A stretch of 64,000 nucleotides of DNA from Mycobacterium lentiflavum. Lineage in GTDB: Bacteria > Actinomycetota > Actinomycetes > Mycobacteriales > Mycobacteriaceae. This document shows, piece by piece, positions 48,172 through 56,979 of the stretch. The stretch's first letter is position 1. Every line of letters starts with the position of its first letter. A program made the position numbers and the translations under genes. Below the pieces are notes generated by a model. It did not search any database, was not told the origin of the DNA, and saw only the letters and a program-made list of their open reading frames with translations. The stretch lies in assembly GCF_022374895.2 (NCBI RefSeq), contig NZ_CP092423.2, forward strand, positions 2,170,001-2,234,000, written 5' to 3'.

Positions 48172-49917
48172 TCAGCCGATCCGCACCGAGGTGATGGTGA
48201 CCGGGCTGGACGGCAGCCCGTCGTCACCGTTGCCGAGAACGCCGGCCTTCACGATCTTGTCGATCGTCGCCAGGCCCGCCTGATCGATCGTGCCGAAGAC
48301 CGTGCAGTTCGGGTCGCTGACGCTGTCCTTGTAGGTCAGATTGAATTGGCTTCCGCTCGGATTGGGCCCGTCGAAGGGCGCCGTGGTGAGCGCCCCGCGC
48401 GGGTACAGCACGGGCTGCTTGTAGGCGGGATCGCCTGCGCTGTACTGGTTGGCGGGGTATTCGTTGGCGAACTCATAGCCCGGGCCGCCGGTGCCTTCGG
48501 TGTCGGGGCCGCCGCACTGCAGGATGCCGAAATCGGACTGGATTATCAGCTTGCCGCATTGGGTGCCGTCGAAGAATTGCTGTCTTGCCAGGCTGACGAA
48601 GCTGTTCACCGTGCAGGGGGCTTTGGCGTTGTCCAGCGCGATGCCGATATCGCCGACGTTGGTGGTGATGGTCGCCCGGATCACCGGCGGTTCGGTGGAT
48701 ATCTTGCCCGACGGCGGTGGGTTGACGGGCTTGACGGACGCTTCCTGCGCCGCTGGGTACTGGCAGTTGGCGCCGAGGTCGGGCGGCGGGGCGAACGCCG
48801 GCAAAGCCGGAACGGGCGCCCCCGGCCCGATTCCGGGTCTGGGCTCTTTGGTGTGCACCGGGATCCGCATCGTCGTGCTGGTTGTCGCCGTTGAGGATCC
48901 GCTGTTGTGGTGGGTCACCAGGACAACCACCAGCGTTATCACCGCGGCGAGCACCACGACCGATCCGCCGACGATGCCCAAGATCAATCGCCGGGAATTC
49001 GCCGGTTTGGGTTGCTGTGACGCTCCCGATTCGGGCCGGGGTGCCGGCGGCTGGGAGGCAGGCGGTTGCGCCGGCGGCGCGCTCCAGGCCGCGGTCGAGG
49101 ACGGGCTGCTCAGGGCGGCCCGGGCCGCCTGCGCCAGCTCGATGGCCGTCTGGAAGCGCCGGTCGACGTCTTTTGCCATGCCGCGCGCGACCACCGCGTC
49201 GAGCGCTTGCGATACGTCCGTCGAGGCTGCCGACGGTCGCGGCGGCGGGGTGTTCAGGTGCGCGTTGAGCTGTTCTTCGAAGGTGTCGCCGGGGTAGGGC
49301 AGATGCCCGGTCAGGCATTCGTAGAGCACGCAGGCCAGCGCGTAGACGTCGGCGCGGTGATCGGTGATGCCCCGGAAGCGCTCGGGGGCCATGTAGGCCA
49401 TCGTGCCCATGGTGTGCCCGGTGTGGGTCAGCGCGGTGTCGGCGGCGGTGCGCGCCAGCCCGAAGTCGATCAAGTAGACGAAGTCGCGGGTGGACACCAG
49501 GATGTTGGACGGCTTGATGTCGCGGTGGATCAGGCCGACCTCGTGGGCCGTATCCAGTGCTGCGGCAACCTGTTCGACGACCGCGACGGCGCGCTCGGGG
49601 CTCAGCCGTCCACCGTTTTCGGCGATGTAGGCCAACAGGTCGCGGCCCTCGACCAGCCGCATGTCGACATACAGGCGGCCGTCGATCTCGCCGTAGCTGT
49701 GGATCGGCACCATGTGCGGATCGTTCAAGCTCGCCGCGATGCGCGCCTCACGCCGGAACCGCTGCTGAAATTCCTCGTCGTCGGCCAGATGCGCGGGCAA
49801 CACCTTGAGGGCAACCACCCGGTCGGTGCGGGTGTCGTGAGCGCGGAACACCTGTCCCATCCCGCCGCGCCCCAACAGGCCCTGTAGTTCGTAATGTCCG
49901 AATACTTCGGTCGACAC
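48172..49917 (-). CDS. receptor Ser/Thr kinase with extracellular cyclophilin domain (copy 1)
   Basis: A 581-residue protein in four parts: a PknB-type Ser/Thr kinase (residues about 7-265, with GRGGMG loop, Lys38 in VALKVL, HRDIKPSN at 131, DFG at 151, APE at 177), a Pro/Ala/Ser-rich juxtamembrane linker, one membrane helix (311-334), and an extracytoplasmic cyclophilin-type prolyl isomerase domain (about 412-581). The last part is clearly homologous to the nearby PpiB. At the catalytic arginine it has Lys456 (CGKL where PpiB has CHRL), while Gln467 is kept, so isomerase activity is doubtful. I chose the GTG at 49917. It is the last of ppiB-kinase 2-kinase 1 on this strand. Confidence 0.92.
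   Translation of the reverse strand: MSTEVFGHYELQGLLGRGGMGQVFRAHDTRTDRVVALKVLPAHLADDEEFQQRFRREARIAASLNDPHMVPIHSYGEIDGRLYVDMRLVEGRDLLAYIAENGGRLSPERAVAVVEQVAAALDTAHEVGLIHRDIKPSNILVSTRDFVYLIDFGLARTAADTALTHTGHTMGTMAYMAPERFRGITDHRADVYALACVLYECLTGHLPYPGDTFEEQLNAHLNTPPPRPSAASTDVSQALDAVVARGMAKDVDRRFQTAIELAQAARAALSSPSSTAAWSAPPAQPPASQPPAPRPESGASQQPKPANSRRLILGIVGGSVVVLAAVITLVVVLVTHHNSGSSTATTSTTMRIPVHTKEPRPGIGPGAPVPALPAFAPPPDLGANCQYPAAQEASVKPVNPPPSGKISTEPPVIRATITTNVGDIGIALDNAKAPCTVNSFVSLARQQFFDGTQCGKLIIQSDFGILQCGGPDTEGTGGPGYEFANEYPANQYSAGDPAYKQPVLYPRGALTTAPFDGPNPSGSQFNLTYKDSVSDPNCTVFGTIDQAGLATIDKIVKAGVLGNGDDGLPSSPVTITSVRIG
49238..49809 (-). repeat. near-identical kinase-core block, copy 1
   Basis: This 572-base block inside kinase 1 matches 51118-51689 in kinase 2 with only four mismatches by my reading (offset 1880 bases). 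It covers the kinase catalytic core. Identity falls sharply on both sides. Confidence 0.85.
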
Positions 49918-49985
49918 CCAACGACCATAAGCCGTCGTGCGCGCCAAATCGTGGGATCCGCGCCGTTAGCGCAACGGCTTTGGTG

Positions 49986-51797
49986 TTAGCCGACCCGCAC
50001 CGAGTTGATCGTTACCGGAGACGTGGGAAGGCCGGTCGGCCGGTGGCCGGCGACTCCTGCCGCGGCGATCTTATCGAGGACCGCCAGGCCGGCCGCGTCG
50101 ATGTTGCCGAGCACCGTGAACGTCGGCGGAGCCTCGGTGTCCTGGTAGAACATCACGAACTGGCTGCCGTTGGTGTTGGGCTCGTTGGTGGCCATGACCA
50201 CGGCTCCGCGCGGGTACACCACCGTCGCCCTGAGCGCGGGATCTCCGGGCGGATATTGATTGGTGGGGTATTCGTCGGCGAATTCGTAACCGGGGCCGCC
50301 GTTGCCGTCCTTGTCCGGGCCACCGCACACCAGCGTCGCGCCGTCGGAGCCGGTGGACAGGCGCGGGCAGGTGGTGCCGTCGAAGAATTGTTGGCGGGCC
50401 AGGCTGACGAAGCTGTTCACCGTGCACGGTGACTCATTGTTGGCGAGCGTGATGCCGATATCGCCGAAGTTGGTGGAAAGCGTGGCGGGAATCTGCGCCG
50501 GCGTGGTCGAGACCCTGCCGGACGGAGGCAGGTTGACGGGCTTGGGGGATGCATCCACGGAATCGCTGCCGACGACCACGTATTGGCAATTGGCACCCAG
50601 GTCGGGTGGCGGGGCGAAGGCCGGCAACGGCGGCGCGACATTGCCGTTCGGGGTGGCCGGGGTCGTCGCCGCGCCCGGTCCGCCGAAGGTGGGTCCTTGC
50701 TTGGGCGACCTCGGGCGGGGTGCGGCGCTGGATGTCGCATTGTTCGACGAGGAATCTCCGTTCGTCACCAGGGCGACGACCAGCAACGTGACCATGGCCA
50801 GCGTGAAGAGCGATGCCGCGACGATGCCGACGATCAGGCCCCGGTTCGATTTCTGCGGCTGGGATTGCTGCGGGGTGTGGGCCGTCGGGGTGGGCGTGGT
50901 TTGCGCAGGCGGCGGCGCCGGGGTGGCCGCCGTTGCCGGGTAGGACGGCGGTGGTGGCGGGCTGGGCGGGATGGTGCCGCCGTGGCTTGCCAGTGCGGCT
51001 TTGGCGGCGTCGGCGAACTCGATGGCCGTCTGGTAGCGGTGGTCGACGTCTTTTGCCATGCCGCGGGCGACCACCTCGTCCAGGGCGGGCGGGACGCCGG
51101 GCACGGTGAACGAGGCGCGCGGCGGCGGGGTGTTCAGGTGCGCGTTGAGCTGTTCTTCGAAGGTGTCGCCGGGGTAGGGCAGATGCCCGGTCAGGCATTC
51201 GTAGAGCACGCAGGCCAGCGCGTAGACGTCGGCGCGGTGATCGGTGATGCCCCGGAAGCGCTCGGGGGCCATGTAGGCCATCGTGCCCATTGTGTGCCCG
51301 GTGTGGGTCAGCGCGGTGTCGGCGGCGGTGCGCGCCAGCCCGAAGTCGATCAGGTAGACGAAGTCGCGGGTGGACACCAGGATGTTGGACGGCTTGATGT
51401 CGCGGTGGATCAGGCCGACCTCGTGGGCCGTATCCAGTGCTGCGGCAACCTGTTCGACGACCGCGACGGCGCGCTCGGGGCTCAGCCGTCCGCCGTTTTC
51501 GGCGATGTAGGCCAACAGGTCGCGGCCCTCGATCAGCCGCATGTCGACATACAGGCGGCCGTCGATCTCGCCGTAGCTGTGGATCGGCACCATGTGCGGA
51601 TCGTTCAAGCTCGCCGCGATGCGCGCCTCACGCCGGAACCGCTGCTGAAATTCCTCGTCGTCGGCCAGATGCGCGGGCAACACCTTGAGCGCGACGACGC
51701 GGTCCGTGCTGGTGTCATAGGCGCGAAATACCTGTCCCATGCCCCCGCGGCCCAGCAGCTCGCGCAGTTCGTAATGTCCGAATGACTCCGTCACCAC
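49986..51797 (-). CDS. receptor Ser/Thr kinase with extracellular cyclophilin domain (copy 2)
   Basis: A 603-residue paralogue of the next gene with the same plan: PknB-type kinase (about 7-265; Lys38, HRD at 131, DFG at 151), a longer Pro/Thr-rich linker, one membrane helix (320-344) and a C-terminal extracytoplasmic cyclophilin domain (about 432-603). Here the catalytic Arg479 is kept, but the preceding His is Pro (CPRL) and the position equivalent to PpiB Gln186 is Val490. The active site is therefore altered differently from copy 1. The start is taken at the GTG at 51797 (another GTG follows at once). It lies 79 bases after ppiB and 68 bases before copy 1. Confidence 0.92.
   Translation of the reverse strand: MVTESFGHYELRELLGRGGMGQVFRAYDTSTDRVVALKVLPAHLADDEEFQQRFRREARIAASLNDPHMVPIHSYGEIDGRLYVDMRLIEGRDLLAYIAENGGRLSPERAVAVVEQVAAALDTAHEVGLIHRDIKPSNILVSTRDFVYLIDFGLARTAADTALTHTGHTMGTMAYMAPERFRGITDHRADVYALACVLYECLTGHLPYPGDTFEEQLNAHLNTPPPRASFTVPGVPPALDEVVARGMAKDVDHRYQTAIEFADAAKAALASHGGTIPPSPPPPPSYPATAATPAPPPAQTTPTPTAHTPQQSQPQKSNRGLIVGIVAASLFTLAMVTLLVVALVTNGDSSSNNATSSAAPRPRSPKQGPTFGGPGAATTPATPNGNVAPPLPAFAPPPDLGANCQYVVVGSDSVDASPKPVNLPPSGRVSTTPAQIPATLSTNFGDIGITLANNESPCTVNSFVSLARQQFFDGTTCPRLSTGSDGATLVCGGPDKDGNGGPGYEFADEYPTNQYPPGDPALRATVVYPRGAVVMATNEPNTNGSQFVMFYQDTEAPPTFTVLGNIDAAGLAVLDKIAAAGVAGHRPTGLPTSPVTINSVRVG
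51118..51689 (-). repeat. near-identical kinase-core block, copy 2
   Basis: Partner of the block at 49238-49809 (568 of 572 bases alike by eye). The identity includes synonymous positions, so it reflects recent duplication or gene conversion and not only protein-level selection. Confidence 0.85.
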
Positions 51798-51876
51798 GCA
51801 ATGACCTTAAGGTGTCGGCCCATGGGGGCACCAAATTTCACGAACCCGTAACGACTCGTGTTGCGCTGCCTCGGGT

Positions 51877-52776
51877 TTAGTCCAGCAGGATCGACTTGAT
51901 CGTGACTTCGCTGTTCGGTGCGCCGTCTTCACCGCCACCGTTGATGCCGCCCTTGGCGATCTTGTCGAGAACGGCCAGCCCGTCGGGCTGAATCGTGCCG
52001 AAGACGGTGTACTGGGGCGGCAGCTGCGAGTCCTTGTAGACCATGAAGAACTGGCTGCCGTTGGTGCCGGGTCCGGCGTTGGCCATCGCGAGGGTGCCGC
52101 GCGGGTAGAGCACCGGTTCGCGCAGCTTGGGGTCGTTCGGCGGGTACTGGTCGGTCGGATACTCGTTGGCGAACTGGTAACCCGGTCCGCCGGTGCCGTC
52201 ACCCTTGGGATCACCACACTGCAGGACGCCCAGCGTGTCCGAGGTGGTCAGCCGGTGGCACTTGGTGTTGTCGAAGTACTTCTGCCCGATCAGGCTCGCG
52301 AAACTGTTGACCGTGCAAGGTGATTCGTTGTTCGCCAGCAGCAGGCCGATGTTGCCCTGGCTGGTCGCCATGCTGGCGCTCACCTGCGCGGGATCGGTCG
52401 GCACCTTGCCGGTGCGCGGCGGCTTGACCGGCTTGGCGGCCGGGTCCGTCGACGGTGGGTACTGGCAGTTGGCGCCCACGGTGTCCGACGGTTTGAAGAC
52501 CGGTAGCGGCGGAACCGGCGGAACCTGACCGGTTTGCGGAGTCGTCGTGCCGGACGTCGCCGGCGAGTTGCTCGTCGTCGGCGCTGCCGTGTCGTGCTTG
52601 TGCTTGTTGTTCGTGTTGATCACGGTCACCACCACCGCGGCGATCACCGCGATGGCCGCGACCACACCGCCGACGATGAGTAGGATGCGGCGCATGCGGG
52701 CTTGCTTCGCGCGGCGTTCGAGCTGCCGTTCGAGTTTGCGCTTGGCGTTCGCGCGTCGTTGTTCGTTGGTCGGCAC
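51877..52776 (-). CDS. ppiB: membrane-anchored cyclophilin-type peptidyl-prolyl isomerase
   Basis: A 299-residue protein: a short basic cytosolic segment, a membrane helix (28-53), a Thr/Pro-rich linker, and an extracytoplasmic cyclophilin domain (about 130-299). It keeps the isomerase residues (CHRL with Arg175, Gln186 in GVLQCG, NGSQFFMVYKDS) and a TVFG end motif. It corresponds to Rv2582. Such enzymes speed folding of exported proteins by cis-trans isomerisation at proline. The GTG start is at 52776. It is the first gene upstream of the two kinases that carry copies of its domain, and it lacks a kinase itself. Confidence 0.92.
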   Translation of the reverse strand: MPTNEQRRANAKRKLERQLERRAKQARMRRILLIVGGVVAAIAVIAAVVVTVINTNNKHKHDTAAPTTSNSPATSGTTTPQTGQVPPVPPLPVFKPSDTVGANCQYPPSTDPAAKPVKPPRTGKVPTDPAQVSASMATSQGNIGLLLANNESPCTVNSFASLIGQKYFDNTKCHRLTTSDTLGVLQCGDPKGDGTGGPGYQFANEYPTDQYPPNDPKLREPVLYPRGTLAMANAGPGTNGSQFFMVYKDSQLPPQYTVFGTIQPDGLAVLDKIAKGGINGGGEDGAPNSEVTIKSILLD

Positions 52777-52880
52777 GGCCGGTATGCCTCCATGCTCGTC
52801 AGTGGGGGCGGGTTAGCAGGCTCAGGCTAATGCGGGCGGCGCGAGCGGTGTCAACTGGCCCCCGTGGGAAAATGACAAAC

Positions 52881-53555
52881 GTGTTGATAACCGGATTTCC
52901 CGCCGGCATGTTGCAGTGCAACTGCTACGTGCTGGCCGAGCGCCCCGGTACGGACGCCGTGATCGTGGATCCGGGGCAGCGAGCGATGGCGCCGCTGCGG
53001 CGCATTCTTGACCAGAATCGGCTCACCCCGGCCGCCGTGCTGCTCACCCACGGGCACATCGACCACATGTGGTCTGCTCAGAAGGTGTCCGATACCTACG
53101 GCTGCCCGACTTACATTCATCCCGCAGACCGCTTCATGCTCAAAGACCCGATCTTCGGCATGGGGCCGCGGCTGGCGCAGCTGATGACGGGTGCGTTCTT
53201 CCGCGAGCCCAAGCAGGTGATTGAACTGGACCGCGACGGCGACAAGATCGACCTGGGCAACCTCAGCGTCAACGTCGATCACACGCCCGGGCACACCCGC
53301 GGATCGGTGGTGTTCCGGGTCGCCCAAGCCGCCAAGTCCGACAAAGATGTGGTGTTCACCGGCGACACGCTGTTCGAGCGCTCGGTCGGCCGCACCGACC
53401 TGTTCGGCGGCAGTGGTCGCGATTTGCTGACCTCGATCATCGACAAGCTCCTGGTGCTCGACGACGACACCGTGGTGCTGCCCGGCCACGGCGGCGCGAC
53501 CACGATCGGCGCCGAGCGGCGTTTCAATCCGTTCCTCGAAGGCCTGGCCGGATGA
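52881..53555 (+). CDS. glyoxalase II-like metallo-beta-lactamase-fold hydrolase (Rv2581c-like)
   Basis: A 224-residue metal-dependent hydrolase. The metal motif THGHIDH, the later His in [11 protein letters not shown], Asp in [19 protein letters not shown] and His in LPGHGG are complete. It would cleave a thioester such as S-lactoylglutathione or the mycothiol equivalent. I chose the GTG at 52881, which gives the same length as I recall for Rv2581c; an ATG at 52872 is possible. It overlaps hisS by four bases. Confidence 0.87.
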   Translation: MLITGFPAGMLQCNCYVLAERPGTDAVIVDPGQRAMAPLRRILDQNRLTPAAVLLTHGHIDHMWSAQKVSDTYGCPTYIHPADRFMLKDPIFGMGPRLAQLMTGAFFREPKQVIELDRDGDKIDLGNLSVNVDHTPGHTRGSVVFRVAQAAKSDKDVVFTGDTLFERSVGRTDLFGGSGRDLLTSIIDKLLVLDDDTVVLPGHGGATTIGAERRFNPFLEGLAG

Positions 53556-54826
53556 CGGAGTCGTTCACCGCCTTCTCCGGGCCCAAGGGCGTGCCCGACT
53601 ATGTCCCGCCGGACTCGGCACAATTCGTCGCGGTGCGCTCTGGCCTGCTCGGAGCCGCCCGCCGGGCCGGCTATGGCGACATCGAGCTGCCCATCTTCGA
53701 GGACACCGGGCTGTTCGCCCGCGGCGTCGGTGAATCCACCGACGTGGTGTCCAAGGAGATGTATACCTTCGCCGACCGCGGTGAGCGCTCCGTGACGCTG
53801 CGGCCGGAGGGCACCGCCGGGGTGGTGCGCGCGGTGATCGAGCACGGCTTGGACCGCGGCGCGCTGCCCGTCAAACTCTGTTACGCCGGGCCGTTTTTCC
53901 GTTACGAGCGTCCTCAGGCCGGCCGGTATCGCCAGCTGCAGCAGGTGGGCGTGGAGGCGATCGGCGTCGACGACCCGGCGCTGGACGCCGAAGTGATCGC
54001 GATTGCCGACGGCGGGTTCCGGTCGCTGGGCCTGACTGGGTTCCGGCTGGAGATCACCTCGCTGGGCGACGACAGTTGCCGCCCACAGTACCGGGAACTG
54101 TTGCAGGAGTTCCTATTTGGGCTCGATCTCGACCAGGAAACGTTACGACGCGCACGACTGAACCCGCTGCGCGTGCTCGACGACAAACGGCCCGAGGTGA
54201 AGGCCATGACGGCCGACGCCCCGGTGCTGCTCGACCACCTGTCCGATGCGGCCAAGCAGCACTTCGACACGGTGCTGGCCCACCTGGATGCGCTGGGTGT
54301 GCCCTATGTCATCAACCCGCGGATGGTGCGGGGGCTGGACTACTACACCAAGACCACCTTCGAGTTCGTGCACGACGGGCTGGGCGCCCAGTCGGGCATC
54401 GGTGGCGGTGGCCGCTACGACGGGCTGATGCGCCGGCTCGGCGGACAGGACCTGTCCGGCATCGGATTTGGGCTCGGAGTGGACCGCACGCTGCTGGCGC
54501 TGCGGGCCGAGGGCCGCAGCGTGGGGGAGACCAGCCACTGCGAGGTCTTCGGTGTGCCGTTGAGCGAGGCGGCTAAGCTGCGGCTGGCGGTGCTGGGCGG
54601 TGAGCTGCGCGCCGCGGGTGTCCGGGTCGATATGGCCTACGGCGACCGCGGGCTCAAGGGTGCGATGCGCGCCGCCGACCGGTCCGGTGCCCGCTACGCG
54701 CTGGTGGCCGGCGATCGCGATCTGGAGGCCGGCACAATCGGCGTCAAGGATCTCGCGACCGGGGAACAGGTGTCGGTGTCGCTCGATTCGGTTGTCGCCG
54801 AGGTGCTCTCGCGTCTCGGGCGTTGA
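53552..54826 (+). CDS. hisS: histidyl-tRNA synthetase
   Basis: A 424-residue class II synthetase that charges tRNA-His. Visible are motif 1 ([16 protein letters not shown]), motif 2 ([27 protein letters not shown], with the class signature FFRYERPQ), the histidine motifs [11 protein letters not shown] and GGGGRYDGL, and a C-terminal anticodon domain. The ATG overlaps the previous stop by four bases. The gene ends two bases before the convergent oxidoreductase gene. Confidence 0.96.
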   Translation: MTESFTAFSGPKGVPDYVPPDSAQFVAVRSGLLGAARRAGYGDIELPIFEDTGLFARGVGESTDVVSKEMYTFADRGERSVTLRPEGTAGVVRAVIEHGLDRGALPVKLCYAGPFFRYERPQAGRYRQLQQVGVEAIGVDDPALDAEVIAIADGGFRSLGLTGFRLEITSLGDDSCRPQYRELLQEFLFGLDLDQETLRRARLNPLRVLDDKRPEVKAMTADAPVLLDHLSDAAKQHFDTVLAHLDALGVPYVINPRMVRGLDYYTKTTFEFVHDGLGAQSGIGGGGRYDGLMRRLGGQDLSGIGFGLGVDRTLLALRAEGRSVGETSHCEVFGVPLSEAAKLRLAVLGGELRAAGVRVDMAYGDRGLKGAMRAADRSGARYALVAGDRDLEAGTIGVKDLATGEQVSVSLDSVVAEVLSRLGR

Positions 54827-54828
54827 GT

Positions 54829-55962
54829 TCAACCGATCTTCCGGTCTGCGCCGGCGACTTCCCAGTCTTTGATATTGGCGACGGGCCCGAATACATCCCT
54901 GGGCACGTCGGGCGATAACGGTTGGCCGGACCGCACCCGGTGGGGCCAGTCCCGGTTGGCCAGCGCCGGTTTGGCCAGGGCGACAACATCAGCGGCGCCG
55001 GAATCGATGATCGCGGCGGCGTCCCGGGGGTCGTCGAGATGGCCGTTGGCGATTATCGACAGCCCGCTGTGTTGCTTCGCGAGTTGTGCGAGCGATTTGT
55101 CAGATTCGGCGAATGCTGGTGCCAGCGCCCGATATTCGGTGGTATGGACGTAGTCGATGCCGGTGTCGGCCAGAGTGCCGAAGATGATGGCTGCGTCGTC
55201 CTCGGTGCCGGCCCACCGATGGCGATTGTCGGACACCTTTGCCTGGGAGATCCGGATACCGACGGCGATGTCGCCGTCGACGGCCGACACGACGTCATGG
55301 CAGACCTCGGCCGCCAGCCGCACCCGATTGGCGACGCTGCCGCCGTACCGGTCGGTGCGCGTATTCAGGTAATCAGTGAGAAATTCGTCGAGCAGGTAGC
55401 CGTTTGCGCCGTGGATCTCGACTCCGTCGAACCCGGCGTCGCGCGCCTGCCGTGCGGCATTGACGAAGGCGGAGCGGACTTGGTCGATGTGCTCGGTGGT
55501 CATCGCCTGGGGAATTTGGAATGGGCCGGAACCGCGGTACATGGGCAGTTGCTCGCCTTTCGGGCGTATTGCGGACGGGCCCCAGGTCGTCGTTGTGTGC
55601 GGGTTGCCCTGCGACTGGCTGCCGGCGTGCATGAGTTGGGCGAAATACTTGGCCCCACAGTCATGGACGCCGTCGACGACCCGACGCCAGGCCGCGGCGT
55701 GACTGGAGTTCGCGATGCCGGGTTGGAAGAGGTACCCCTGACTCGTCAGGTCGTCGATGTAGAGCCCTTCGGTGATCAACAGACCGAAGCCGCCCAGGGC
55801 GAATGCGCGGTAGTAAGAAGCCATCCGGTCGGTGGGCAGACCGTCGGCCGTCGCGCTCACTCGCGTCATCGGCGACAGGGCGACGCGATTGGCGAGGTCG
55901 ACGTTGCCGATGGTCGCCGGGGTGAACAGGCTCTGGTGCGGCGGGTGTACGGGGTCGGTCAC
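54829..55962 (-). CDS. old yellow enzyme-type NADH:flavin oxidoreductase
   Basis: A 377-residue FMN enzyme with a TIM barrel. The N-terminal LFTPATIGNVDLANRVALSPMTR, the catalytic-pair region FDGVEIHGANGYLLDEFL (His/Asn), the TDRYGGS motif and the C-terminal phosphate site (SGAADVVALAKPALANRDWP) are diagnostic. It would reduce activated C=C bonds. The substrate is unknown. The GTG start lies 16 bases after the DoxX-like gene on the same strand, suggesting an operon with it and the peroxiredoxin. Confidence 0.88.
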   Translation of the reverse strand: MTDPVHPPHQSLFTPATIGNVDLANRVALSPMTRVSATADGLPTDRMASYYRAFALGGFGLLITEGLYIDDLTSQGYLFQPGIANSSHAAAWRRVVDGVHDCGAKYFAQLMHAGSQSQGNPHTTTTWGPSAIRPKGEQLPMYRGSGPFQIPQAMTTEHIDQVRSAFVNAARQARDAGFDGVEIHGANGYLLDEFLTDYLNTRTDRYGGSVANRVRLAAEVCHDVVSAVDGDIAVGIRISQAKVSDNRHRWAGTEDDAAIIFGTLADTGIDYVHTTEYRALAPAFAESDKSLAQLAKQHSGLSIIANGHLDDPRDAAAIIDSGAADVVALAKPALANRDWPHRVRSGQPLSPDVPRDVFGPVANIKDWEVAGADRKIG

Positions 55963-55978
55963 GAGGTCATCCTTGCCT

Positions 55979-56404
55979 TTAGGATTGCGGCCCTTTTTCG
56001 CGATGCAGTTGAAAGAGATTCACCGCAGACAACGACATAAAGAGCAGCGGGATAACTGGAGGCTTTATCTTCAGGGGAAGCACGTTTGCCGGCACCTGCG
56101 GGTGCAAGTGCACATAGGTGGCACCCGCCATGTTGGCAATCAGCCCCGCCGAGGCGCCGGCGACGATCGGGCGAAACAGATTCGACGGCTTCCGTCTGAA
56201 CCAGGAAGCCGAAAGCAGCGCGAGACCAATGGATATCTCTCCGGCAATGCCCACGGGGATGCTGAGTCGCGGGAGACCACTTTTGGTGATCTGAACATCG
56301 AACCACGTCCGAAATGGCTCGAAAAATTTCAAGACGCCGAACACGAACGTCGTGGAACCCAGAAACATCGAGTTATAGGTCAGGACCCTGTGCGTGTTGC
56401 TCAC
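55979..56404 (-). CDS. DoxX-like membrane protein
   Basis: A 141-residue protein with four membrane spans (SMFLGSTTFVFGVLKFF, IPVGIAGEISIGLALLSA, IVAGASAGLIANMAGATYVHL, VIPLLFMSLSAVNLFQL). The layout is typical of DoxX-like small redox/stress membrane proteins, but I cannot assign a reaction. The GTG start overlaps the peroxiredoxin stop by four bases, so the two are translationally coupled. Confidence 0.68.
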   Translation of the reverse strand: MSNTHRVLTYNSMFLGSTTFVFGVLKFFEPFRTWFDVQITKSGLPRLSIPVGIAGEISIGLALLSASWFRRKPSNLFRPIVAGASAGLIANMAGATYVHLHPQVPANVLPLKIKPPVIPLLFMSLSAVNLFQLHREKGPQS

Positions 56405-56892
56405 CGTGCGTCCGGATGCTCGGTTATGTAGCGGATGAAGCCGATCACGTCGTCGGCGACCAACCGGCCGATGGCGCCGCTCGAGTACACGGCGAGCCGC
56501 ACCGTCCCGTCCGGTGCCAAGATGAAGCCGGTCGATTGCAGAAAGTGCGGGTCGTCATTGACGTAGGCGCCCGTCGCCGCGGCGATCGTGTCGGCATCCG
56601 CGCTGTGGCCGACCGGGAAGCGCAGCTTGCGCTTGGAGACCAGCTCCGCGGAGGTCTGGGCATCGTCGACCGACAAGGCGACGACCTTGACCCCCAGCTC
56701 GGTCAGCGCGTCGAATGCGCGAGAGAACGCGGCCAGCTGAGCATTGCAGTACGGGCACCAGGACCCTCGGTACATCAAGACGACGCCGTAGGAACCGGCG
56801 AGATCGCCGGGCAGCGAGATGGTGCCGCCACCGACAGCGGGGACCTCGAGCGCGGGGAACCGCTGGCCGTAGTTCAGGCGAGACAATGTCAT
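56401..56892 (-). CDS. AhpC/TSA-type peroxiredoxin-like protein
   Basis: A 163-residue thioredoxin-fold protein. The active-site segment is YRGSWCPYCNAQL (CxxC), where peroxiredoxins usually have TxxC; the dithiol form suits a thiol peroxidase or disulfide reductase. Later parts (VVALSVDDAQTSAELVSK, FILAPDGTVRLAVYSSGAIGRL) fit the family. It leads the operon with the DoxX-like and oxidoreductase genes and is divergent from a TetR regulator. Two inverted repeats lie between them. Confidence 0.8.
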   Translation of the reverse strand: MTLSRLNYGQRFPALEVPAVGGGTISLPGDLAGSYGVVLMYRGSWCPYCNAQLAAFSRAFDALTELGVKVVALSVDDAQTSAELVSKRKLRFPVGHSADADTIAAATGAYVNDDPHFLQSTGFILAPDGTVRLAVYSSGAIGRLVADDVIGFIRYITEHPDAR

Positions 56893-56906
56893 CCTTTCGG
56901 AGGGGT

Positions 56907-56932
56907 AGCAGAATACGTCGCCAAATTCTGCT
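56907..56932. promoter_or_regulatory. inverted repeat near the peroxiredoxin start
   Basis: AGCAGAAT (56907-56914) and ATTCTGCT (56925-56932) form a perfect eight-base-arm repeat with a ten-base gap. It lies just upstream of the peroxiredoxin ATG and may be an operator for the divergent TetR protein. Confidence 0.45.
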
Positions 56933-56942
56933 GAAGCCGCAG

Positions 56943-56958
56943 TGGACTATCAAGTCCA
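56943..56958. promoter_or_regulatory. TetR-type operator TGGACT-N4-AGTCCA
   Basis: A perfect six-base-arm palindrome about midway between the divergent starts (56892 and 56980), 22 bases from the TetR start. Size and position fit binding of a TetR dimer that controls itself and the peroxiredoxin operon. Confidence 0.55.
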
Positions 56959-56979
56959 ATTCGCTCTAAGCTTTCGTGC

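Noticed and set aside
49238..51689. Long direct repeat considered as a mobile element or transposon end
   Set aside because: The repeat lies wholly inside two homologous kinase genes in frame, with no transposase, terminal inverted repeats or target-site duplication.
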